Shown in pieces: positions 10,501 through 22,500 of a stretch of DNA of 64,000 bases. The position numbers were made by a program, and so were the translations under genes. Source of the DNA: Bicyclus anynana (lineage: Eukaryota > Arthropoda > Insecta > Lepidoptera > Nymphalidae). The first letter of the stretch is position 1. The number at the start of each line of letters is the position of its first letter. The notes under the pieces are model-generated. The model searched no databases and was not told the origin of the DNA. It saw nothing but the letters and a program-made list of their open reading frames with translations. The stretch spans positions 9,580,501-9,644,500 of the forward strand of contig NC_069086.1 of NCBI RefSeq assembly GCF_947172395.1. Direction: 5' to 3'.

Positions 10501-13500
10501 CATGGTTTAGATCCTGAGTTATTATGCAAACTAGGGCAAATTTTCATAAGTAAAGCTAAAAAGTCAAACAATCCAGAAGAGAAGTATAACCTAGAAATTA
10601 GAGGTCAATTGTATTACTCTTCAGCTATACCTCTTCTTGAGAAATTAAAATCTAACTCTGGTTTAAAATTACCTGAAAAGAGAATGTTTGATTATACACA
10701 CAAACTGCTCAGTACAAAGGAAATTAATATTTTATTAGAAGAGAGCAAGGTTCAAGTAGCCCTTTCACAGCTTAATGAAGGTGAATATGAAAAGGTTATT
10801 AATATTTTATCTAATGTCAAAACACCCCAAGCTTACTACTATCTGAGTGTAACATATAAAAAAATTGCATTAGTTGAAAGTAGTTTGTCAAAAAATACTG
10901 ATGATAACTATGGAAGTTTATTAAATAAAGCTAAGCAATTTGCATATAAAGCTTTGAATAAAATGAAAGATTCAGACGACCCTGAAAGCAATCCTCTGTA
11001 TTCTGATATACAAACATTAATAGAAGATTTAGAATCACGACTCAATAGAATTGATATTGATTCATCAGCTAACACAGTAAATGATGTTTCATCAGATGAG
11101 TTTATTTCTCTTAATGAAACTAGTAAATTGCGTACAAGACCAAAACGACATCAGAGTGTAAGTTCCACACCTAAACAAACAAGACACAATGTTAATGCGA
11201 CAGCCTACCGTACTGCAATAGATTCGCAAACACTTGATAGTGCTAATGCAGACCAAGCATTCTTAGAAAGGATAGAGAAACAAATTAATAATTTACAAAA
11301 AACTGAAGCCACAATTAACATTTTTATGGAACAAACTAGAAACTGGTTTGACGAAAATCGAAAATTAGGTAACAATATAATTAATACAATTAATTCTCAT
11401 ATTGACAATACAACTGATCAATTTAAAGGCCTAAAAATATCTGTAGATCAAGTCAAAGATCAAATAGATGAATGCAGAAATGAATCCAAGGATGTAGCAG
11501 AGTTGAAAAAACAAATTGCAGAATTAAAAAAAGAAGTGATTAAACTCAAAAAAACTTCTGATCAAGGTGTAGATGAAAGTGATCTGTATAATTTAGAAGA
11601 CGAATACAAACAAACAAACGATAATACGCCTTTTAGTGCTCAACTGCCATTTCAACCTCCACAAGTTGTACCACCTTTTGCTCAACGGCTTATGCCTCCT
11701 TTCTCTATGCCATCTAACCCTTATCAACTATATGGACAAAATTTCTACAATCTCTTCAACCAATATTCGCAATTTACACAGCCACCGACTGTGCCAGGTG
11801 CACCACATATATTTGATCCAACTAGAACTCCAATGAACTATCCAGGAGTTTATCCTACGCCTGATCAAATGTATCTTGACGTAGCGCATCTTGTTCCTCC
11901 GAATGTCCCAACTATGCCTACCGTTCCTACAACTCATAATATAGCCACTGTACCTACTGTACCTTCGACTTCTATTACAACCAAAGCCACAGCTGTATCT
12001 ACATCTAAAGTGCCTGATTCAAAGGAAATTCCGAAACCATTACCTGTGAATGTTGTAATAACTTCTTCTGATCCTTTACCAACGTGCACCACAGCGCCAG
12101 CGCCTGTGTTGAGTGTTACAATTCCCCAGAAACATATAAAAGGTCAAAGTCCACATAATTATCAAATACCATTGCCTTCTTCTAACGATTGTAAGACAAT
12201 ACCACCTCCTGTTTTTAACTTCCCTTCATCTAACAAATCGAGTGTCACTACAGCTTCAAGTATTTTGAGTTGGAGTTCAAAATTTTTATCTTCTCAAGCG
12301 GAAAGTACTCTACCTATACTTAGTGGTAACACATTCAAAAGTTCAGACACTTCAGAAAATGTTGTTGATGGTCCGTTCGCAGGATTTTCTCCTAATACTA
12401 GTGCCAACAAATCAAGAACTCTGTCGGAAAGAAGTAACACATCTATTGAAAATTATGATCCATGTCCTGATTTTAAACCCATTATACCATTACCTGCCGA
12501 AGTTAAAGTTACAACTGGTGAAGAAGATGAAACAGTTATATTCAGTTCTAGAGCAAAACTGTTTAGATTTGATGATAAGCAATGGAAAGAGAGAGGCATT
12601 GGTGAAATGAAATTGCTTAAACACAAAATTACTGGCAAAGTTAGAGTACTTATGAGAAGAGAACAGGTGCACAAAATATGTGCTAATCATATAATATCAC
12701 CAAAAATGGAAATAAAACCCATGAAAAACGAGACTAAAGCTTATTGTTGGGTTGCTCATGACTATGCTGAAGAGACTGTCATTTTAGAAAAGTTTTGTAT
12801 ACGATTTAAAACTGCTGAATTGGGTAAAGAATTTTATGAAACGTTCGAAAAGGCTCGTAAGGAGTCATCTAATCTGGCTGTAAATGATGTTAAAAATAAT
12901 AGTAGTATTTCTAAACCAATTTTTGAAGTAAATACTTCTAAGGTGAACTCTACTTTAAAAGATACTACAACTGTCAGTCAGCCAGGGAAACCTGTAGTTG
13001 GTGGTTTTACTTTCAGCACTACACCGTCATTCAAAGCTACTACAGAAGTAAACGAAAATGAAACAAAGGTTGTTGAAGCTCCTAAAAATAAAATAAACGT
13101 ATTTAGTGGTCTCAACTTTAATGCAGGAACTTCATTCACATTTGGTAATAATTTTAATTTATCTTCAACGGTAAATAAGCAAGTTATCAAAACACCAGAC
13201 AACGCTGATTCAACTACACTAAATACTTCAGATGTTGTTGAAGAGTTTGAACCAACAGCAGAATTTAAACCAGTCGTACCATTACCTGCTCTCGTTAATC
13301 AAAAAACTGGCGAGGAAGATGAAATAACGTTATTTGAACATAGGGCTAAGTTGCTCCGATTCGATGCTGGGGAAAAGGAGTGGAAAGAAAGAGGCCTTGG
13401 TAACATAAAGTTACTTGTGCATAAAGAAAACAATAAAAAAGTGCGTCTTTTGATGAGACGGGAACAAATTATGAAAGTATGTTGCAATCATTCTATTACC

Positions 13501-16500
13501 AAAGAAATGACATTCCAAAAAATGCCTAATATGGATAAGGCAGTTACATGGTGTGCTAAAGATTTTTCAGAAGGGGAGTTAATTTCAGAAACATTTTGCT
13601 TACGTTTTAAAACTTCACAAATATGCGATGATTTCATAGAAGCTGTTAAAGCAGCTCAAATTAAAATTGGCGATGTAGCAAAAGCCGCCAAAGAAGAACA
13701 GAACGCTGCTAAGTATAATAATCAAGTAGGATTTGGTGATAAGTTCAAACCTAAGCCAGGATCATGGTTTTGTGAATCATGTTACACGAATAATTTAGAA
13801 TCATTTGTAAAATGCGCTTGTTGCGAAACACCAAATATACAACTAAAGAATAAAAATATTGAACCCAGTACAACTACAACCAACATTTCTGGTTGGGGTG
13901 ACAAATTCAAACCCAAACCTGGATCTTGGGAATGTAAACAGTGCTTAATTCGCAATGAAGCTGAGCTTGAACAATGTACTGCGTGTAATAGTCTCAAAGA
14001 TGGAACTGTCAAAAAATCAGATGTCAAATTAAATGATGCCCCAAAATTCAATTTTGGTATTCCATCGTCTGTTACACAAAGAGATAGCACCAATACAGTT
14101 ATTTTAAAAACCCCAGAACCTTCTATATTTGGTGCAAATAGTATTCAGAAATTTACCTTTGGCATTCCGAAAACCGAAACACCTAAAGTTGAAACAGCAA
14201 CAAAATCTCTTACCACACCAAGAATATTTAGTGTTACTTCGTTAAGTTCCGAAAATGCTAGCCCCATTAATTATAGTGTGAAGAAAAATGAAACCGTGAG
14301 CATAACTGCGACACCTGTGAAAACTCCCTTATTACAAACTCCAGACACAAACATTACATCGTTTGGGAATAGCAGTGGAACATATACATTTTCATTTAAA
14401 CCTTCAACGGAAGGAAAAAGTCCAGTTAAATCACCAAAGGAGAATAAGGGTAATGACAGTGATGGCACTGAGTATGCGTCTGAAGATGAAGGACATCACA
14501 TTCACTTTAGTCCTGTTATTCCTATGCCAGATAAGGTAATGCATTACATATTAGCAATACTGTTCTTTTACATTATTTAAAATGTATTACTTGAAAACTT
14601 GCGGTTTATTGGATTTTTTTTATTTCTTTTAACATCTAAATTTTTTATTGGAGATCAATTTTGTTAAAAAAAATTCGATCTTACGTTTAACATATTTTTT
14701 TTTAGATTGAAGTTGTGACTGGAGAAGAAAATGAAGAAGAGCTGTACAATCATAGGGCTAAATTGTTCGTATTTAATAAGGAATGGAAAGAACGTGGCCT
14801 AGGCAATGTCAAAATTCTGAAACATAAGGAAACTGGCAATCTAAGGTTAGTTAATATTATTAGAGTATTTAGGTACATAATTTTGAAAATACTTTATTTT
14901 AATTATGATTTTTACTTGCAGAGTTTTAATGAGGCGAGACCAAATCCATAAAATATGTCTTAACCACATATTAGTGCCCGAAATTATATATAAACCAAAG
15001 GATGAAAAAACATGGCTTTTCTATGCTAACGATTTCAGTGACGGGGAAGTAGTTGTTCAACACTTTTGTCTTAGATTCAAAAATAAAGAAATTGCATTGC
15101 AGTTTAAAGACGCTATAGATAAGGCCTTAGCTGGAAAAAAAGATTTTTCTGGAAGTAAAAACCTATTGCCCAGCAAAGACATAGATACTGAAGATGTTGT
15201 TTTTGTATCAGAAATTCAAGCTACAAGCGAGGAAAAGCAAATGGCTAAAGATCTTATGTTACCTGAACACTTCTTTACATATAAAAACAAAGAGCCATGT
15301 CCTGGTTGTAGAGGATGTAATGAAGATGATGATAGCAAACCAAAAACCGACAAAGATTTACAGAAAGCTTTAAAATTGACTACAACAGAAAATCTTTTAA
15401 CCACAACACCGCTTAAGAACACGACATTAGTTTTTCAGAGTCCAACCAGTTCTCTTTATGGTACACCAAATAATTTTGATAGATCTTCCAATACCACAAT
15501 GTTCCGCACCCCATTAAGTGCTATTAAATCAAATTCAACACAGGCTGCTTCATTGGCAACATCAACTTTTAGCTTCACAGAAGCTGATTCAACAGATAAG
15601 GAAAACACTTTAACAGATAGTCCAAATACAAATATCAACACACAACTATTTGTAAGTGGCGGAGTACTGCAAAACCCAACAGCTATAACTAAGACTTCAT
15701 CAATTTTAGCTGCTCCAAAATTAAGTGTGTTGCCATCCTCTAATGATAATTCTACTGGAACAAAACCAGGGCTTGAAGCTGAACCTACTATTCCCTCAGA
15801 TGAAACTAAATCTCTATTTGGTGAACATAAGTCGGTCTTTGGTGATAATAAGTCTGGTTTTGGTGAGAATAAATCATTCTTTGGCGAAAATAAATCGATC
15901 TTTCGTGAAAATAAATCTGTGTTTGGTGAAAATAAGTCTATCTTTGGAGAAAATAAATCCGTATTTGGTGAAAATAAGTCTATCTTTGGAGAAAATAAAT
16001 CAGTCTTTGGTGAAAATAAGTCTATCTTTGGTGAAAATAAGTCTGGCAGCACAGGACTGTCGAAGTCTGTATTTAGTTTCAATCCTGAAAGTACCAAGGG
16101 AAATTCTCAAACAACATCTTTATTTACTGATACCAATTATTCTCAAGTTAACTTTTTCAGTAATAATTCTCAAGAAGGTATATTTGGCCCTACAGCTTTA
16201 AAAAATATTCAATCAAAACCATTATTCGGAACTGGGACATTTTCTTTTGGAGATTCCATTGATAAGAATCAGGAACAAGCGAAAACCATCTTTGCAACTG
16301 CAGCAGCAAAATATTCAGATTCTGACAGTAAAGTTATTGAAAATACCCAGCAAAATGGAACCAATGCTAAAAATATAGCGGAATCTATTATAACTACTGA
16401 AAAATCGGAAGCATCAGGTGACGGAATAAATAAAACTATTGAACCTGAAGTAAAGATTGACTCTGCAAATGAAACTTTATTTAAAGTTGATAATTCATTG

Positions 16501-19500
16501 ACATTTGAAGCACTATTATCAAGTGCCCCCACAATAAATATAGAGAGTGAGTATTAACTTGTGTGTCTTAACTATCTTATTAAACTACTTTATTACTAGA
16601 TTGTTAAATTGAAATATAATTTTAGTTATAATGAAGGATTTTCGGAAATAAATTCTGTAATTAGGTTCATTTAAAATTTAATGCAATTTTGTTCACTTTA
16701 TTGCACTAATTTCTTGAAGTAACAGTTGAAAAGTTTATTAATAACGGATACAAATTGAGATTGTTAACAAATTTTGTTTTACTAAGCAATACATGGATTG
16801 TTTGTTCGTTTGCATTGAATAAGCTCTGAAACTAAAGAACCGATTTGAAAAATTCATTTACTGTTAGAAAGTTATAAATAAAATATTATTTCAGAAAAGC
16901 CTGATTTCAAATGGGAGGGTGCAGGGCAACAGCTCTTTGCAAATACTTCAGCTAAAGAATCCAACAATAAGTCTAAGAACGACAGTGTTACGGCAGATGA
17001 CTCTGGTACAGCCGTTGCTGCTGAGGAAGAATATGATCCTCATTATGAACCGATTGTGCCCATGCCTGATAAGATTATTGTGACAACTGGTGAAGAAGAT
17101 GAGGTAATCTCTTTAATTTTACAAAAACATCATCAGTCAATTATAATAGGGAAGGTCAATTTTAAGTAATTTATACATAATATAAAGATTGACTAGATAT
17201 TTGCAAAATAATTAAGATTATAAAATTTCTAAATCTATTATAAATCTTTTATCGTAATTAGATAAAAAATCATACACTTTTAGCTTCCTTACATTAAATG
17301 TGACATTTTTCAATATCTGAACTATAAACATAAACGCACAAATAACAAAGATATTAGTAATTTTGTTTGATTGCCCATACAAATCTAACGATCATTATGA
17401 TGTACCTACGACGTCATTAAATCGTACCATTTTGTATTGCTCCTTCAGAAATCCGCGGCAGCGCCGCAAATCTTACCCTTTAAGTCCCTGTAGCTCTGCA
17501 AGTAATGATCACAGATACCCTGTTACTTTAACAAAATTGCTTCACTATTAGCATACTCCTAATTTATGTACAATTTAAAAAACTGTCATCATCCCTATTA
17601 AGAACCTCTGTTTAAAATAAATTAAATTAATATTACAGCAAAAAATTTTCGGCGAGCGATGCAAACTGTATCGTTTCGACGAGCAGTCACGCGACTGGAA
17701 AGAGCGCGGTGTTGGTGAAATGAAGATTTTATACCATCCACAGCGCAATAGTTACAGATTTCTGCTGAGGAGAGAACAGGTGAATTATTTTCTTTCTAAT
17801 ATTATAAAGAGAAAAGATTTGATTGTTTGCATTGAATAGACTCTGCAACTACTAAATTGATTTCAATAGTTCTTTCACATAAAGAAAACTACATTATTAG
17901 CGAGTAAAATCAGGCTATCCCCTTAAAACATACAAATACAAGTAAGCAGGTGAAACCACCGGCGTCCGCTAATATTCTACTTTGCATCAATTGCTTGGAA
18001 CTTATGTAATTCATATATGACTGATGAAGCTAGTCCAGCAATTTTCAAGTTTATTGCAACAAGCAATGAAAAACATTAATTTTTATTAATTTTCACATTT
18101 TTTATTAAATTTTTTAGGTTCACAAAGCTGTGTTGAACATGCTTTTGTATATGGATATAAATTTGTTGCCTTTGAAAAATTCAACGTGTGCTTGGACGTG
18201 GGCGGGGCAAAATTTTGCCGAAGGTGAAGGGGAGCAAGAAACTTTGGCAGCCAGATTTAAAACTACTGCATTAGCCACACTTTTCTACGACAAGGTCAAT
18301 GAGTGTGTCAGGGTATGTATCACTTGCATTATGTTCGAATAAAAAAAAAAAATTAAAAGACCTATTTTATACGGGGTGCTCGGGAGTATTTCCCATTATT
18401 TCAAGGTGTTGACAAGTCCACTCATAGGAGCCAAACTGCGTAGCAAATATTTTTTTAAGTGAAAAATAAAAACTTTTTATGTTTTCGTACAAAAATAATT
18501 CCGACTATCCATGTAACACACGCCTTTATCTATTAAAATACGTAATATTGGTTACATCATAATTTATAAGGATGGATGCGTATAATGGATACATTTTAAA
18601 ATCTATTAACTAAAGAAATATTATTTACATGAACATTTTTAATTAATTTTCGGTAAAGAATATAACCCCAGAGTTATGGGAAATACTCCCGAGCACCCTG
18701 TATATTTAGTTCATAATCTCGCGAGATAGATTATAAACTAACGGTATTTATAAATTATAGGGTAACATATTTAACAAGTTTAAACTTAATCGGGTCATGA
18801 AATTTATAATTTTTAACTGTTGATTGTATTATTCTTTATTTCTTTAATTTGTACCAATTTGTATTTTTTTTGTTTAATTAACTTTCATTGTTTTTTTAAC
18901 AATTGACATTTTTATCTTTTAATCATATTATCTGACATTTTAAATTTTATTAGTCTTAATTTTAATTTAAATTTGAAATCACAAACTTGTGATATAAATT
19001 GTTCCTATAAATTAAATTACTTATTGTTATACTTGATATCTTAGATTATATTATTGTTGATTAGATTAGATTATATTAGATCATGTTGTTACATAGTAGA
19101 ATGAGTATGAGTAATGAGTACATCTGTAGCTAAGAAAGTAATGACATAATCATATAAGTTCTCTGTATAAAATTGTGAATGTTGTGAAAATCTTTTAAAT
19201 AGTCAAGGGCTGACATAACCTAAATTGAAATGAAATGTAAGCATGAATTTAATGTATTAACGGTAGATTTTACTTAATAAATAAATAATGCTATGTATTT
19301 TATTGTTGACAATTACTATGCCAAACTTCTTTCTGCAAAAATTGATAATGTTAGTAAATTAAAAAAAAAATTCAGTGTTACTTATTATTGTGGAAGTAAT
19401 CTATTATTATTTATTTGTAGAAATTACAAGCCTCAGCGGCAGAGGCTATACGGAATGAAAAAGAAGGACGAGAGGTGAAATTTGAGTTTATTGCTCCACT

Positions 19501-22500
19501 GCGATTGCCAAAGCATTTGGGTGAAGGTGCCCGAGCAGATAGTGCAGTTGTGTCAGTCGCGTCACTCCCGTCAGTCGCGTCGGTCGCGTCGGTTGCGTCA
19601 GTCGCGTCAGTCGCACACACCCCTGTAGCGCCTCAGTCAGACACGGCAGCTTCCACTGAAGCTGAGAATGGCGATGCACAGAAGGCTAGCGGAGGTGAAG
19701 CGAAACAAGTTCACTTTGAGGAGCCAGAGGAGGATCAAGGGACATATGACGATGAGGATTATGAGACAACAGAAGGCTACGAACATTACTATGAGGCAAG
19801 TGATTTTGTATTTATATGATGGAATTTTACTACATTCATAGTACTAATGTTTTGTAACATTATTTGACAATTGGATTTTGCCTAGATAGATATAATAATT
19901 TATTAAAACTAGTCAAGTATACTACGTAAGAAGCCGGTTACAAACATGTAATTTAAAATCTACCCGCATTCTTTTTTTTTTTTAGCAATTATTTATTTTG
20001 TTTTTTTTTTTGTATGTAGGATTTAAGTCTAATTAGTATGTACACACGTGAATAATTACCTTAGTGAGTTAATTGTATTTCTCATATAAGCGAATTTTAT
20101 TTAATTCTTTTGAGAAAATAAAGATCTTAAACCAGAAAGAGAGCCGATAGCCCAGTGGGCATGACGTCTGCCTCCGATTCCGGAGGGTGTAGGTTCGAAT
20201 CCGGTCCATAGCATGATGCACCTCTAACTTTTCAGTTGTGTGCTTTTTAATAAATAAAATATCACGTGTCTCAAACGGTGAAGGAAAAACATCGTGAGGA
20301 AACCGGCATAACTAAGAATTTTGTCAATTCTCTGCATCTGTGAAGTCTGCCAATCCGCATTAGGTGCGTGGTGGACTATTGGCCTAACCCCTCATTCTGA
20401 GAGGAAACTCGAGCTCAGCAGTGAGCCGAATATGGGTTGATAATGATGATAATGATGATGAGATTTAATAGATAGACTTATAAATACAAATTGTCTGCTA
20501 TAATAATTTCAGTGTAATCCGAAAAATGGTTTTTATCAAATGGGCTATCTTTTCACAGTCATTAGAATTATAATTTGTAGCTAACATGCAGTTCTTAAAT
20601 ACTAATGTTATCTTTAAAAAAAAAAAAATTAATCTACGATCGGTTAAAGGCGGAGCTATGCCAAATAGGCTCTTAAAATTTATTTGGCAGTGCCTTCAAA
20701 CCAATCAATACAGATGATGATGAATAATTTTAACACAAAATTACTGAACTGATTTAAAAAGCACTATTATGATAACTAAATGTCTCGAAAATTTTGCACT
20801 TATGACACCTTAAACTCATTCATTTTCTGTAACAATGACTAGTGGGACATTTAGGCATTAATAGATAAATTACTTTTTTCGTTGGTCGTATATTAGGCCT
20901 TTAGATTGGCCCTTTGAGTGTTTTTATTCATTTAAGTTGTCTAATTCACCATCTATACTAAAGCCACTCTATGTGCACTGTTTATCAAGAAAAAATTTAA
21001 AAATGAGGGTATAAATTGCTAGTCATTTCACACCTATTATTAATCATAATTAACTAGTTATTAAATTATTGAAAATACATTAGGTTTATAAGCTTAGAAC
21101 GATTAAACACATTTGAATAATAATTTACGAAAACCAATACATAATTTAAAATAAATAAATTATGAAATGACATGCGTTTTCTACCTTCATTTCTAATTTA
21201 TTTTTTGGTAAACAAGTGCACATTGAGTATGGCTTTAGTTTTCAAAGAGTTGTGTTAAGGCTAGGTAAAGAAACCTTTATACTTTTGTATGTATAGGACG
21301 AGGAAGAGGAGGACTCGTCCATGTACTACCCGTGCAAGACGGTGGTGAGGCCTCTGGACGCGCAGGACGGCGCGCAGGACACGTTCGAACAGACACATGT
21401 GCAGGTGTCCTTCGACCACGACATCTGCTCGCCCAAGATACTCATCACGGACTACAACACGGGCGAGATCGTCGCCGACATGCTCATACACACTGACACC
21501 GAGTTCCAGGTACGTAACTATCTTGTTGGTTGGCGTTATGGTTGCCAACCGTACTCTTATATAGATAAGACGACGAGGAGAAGGAGGACTCGTCCATGTA
21601 CTACCCGTGCAAGACGGGTGGTGAGGCCACTGGACGCGCAGAACACGTTCGAACAGACGCACGTGTAGGTGTCCTTCGACCACGACATCTGCTCGCCCAA
21701 GATACTCGTCACGGACTACAACACGGGCGAAGTCGTCGCCGACATGCGCTTATACACACTGACACTTAGTTCCAGGTACGTAACTACCTCGTTGGTTGGC
21801 GTGAGGGTTGCCAACCATACTATTATATAGATATAGGACGAGGAGGAGGAGGACTCATTCATGTACTACCCGTGCAGGACTGTGGTATAATGAGCTATGT
21901 CAGTAGCTTTGGTTCTTCTGCGGATCATAGTTAGACCCATAGTTAGGCCCATAGTTATTCAATGTGCCTCTAACCATTCGGTGATTGCTGCCGGTTTTCA
22001 CCCTGTGGATCACAGAAACAAGATCGTTCATCGACAAGATGAAGTCAATCTAATTTTTTGTGTAACCATCAGGGAAAATTAAAAGTTCACGAACTTTGTA
22101 GATCTATATGAAGGCGATATTCCACCAAGCATTTTTCTGAGGTCTATATTATAATACAATAACAAATAAGTTATTGCTGTTGTTTTACATAAACAAGAAC
22201 AGTTGTACAATAAGCCGTTCCTCCCGCAGCTGACCGAGGACACGTGCTCGTGGTCGGGCACGGACTACACGACCAACGCGTCTGTGGAGAAGGCTGTGAC
22301 CATCACTTTCCCTGACAGCGAGGCGGCTTTGGACTTTTATGACAGCTGTGAGGTGAGCGACACTTTCGTACTCGTAGCATATCATCATTGTTTCAGATTC
22401 GTATCATATACAAGTAGCGCTGTATACGAACGAAACTAGTTGGACCTAGCTGTCGAAATGCGCGGGTGTCTTGAAAATTGTACGGGGTATGAAATGAGAC

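Larger units (their letters stand above)
19796..21296 (+). other. Nup358: GC-AG intron of Nup358
   Basis: Exon 9 ends TATGAG and the next bases are GCAAGT, a standard GC donor, with a TATAG acceptor at 21296. No GT donor nearby keeps the frame. The joined product runs from an acidic YYE into DEEEED without a break. The intron holds a SINE (20142) and a foldback MITE (20958). Confidence 0.75.

Noticed and set aside
9118..14580. A single 1820-codon gene ending at 14580
   Set aside because: The last codons are intronic read-through; the exon ends at 14535 and the third Ran-binding domain continues at 14706.
15456..16097. 213-codon open frame opposite the Nup358 FG array
   Set aside because: It is opened by the 21-bp repeat read backwards (DLFSPK repeats) and lacks splice or start context.
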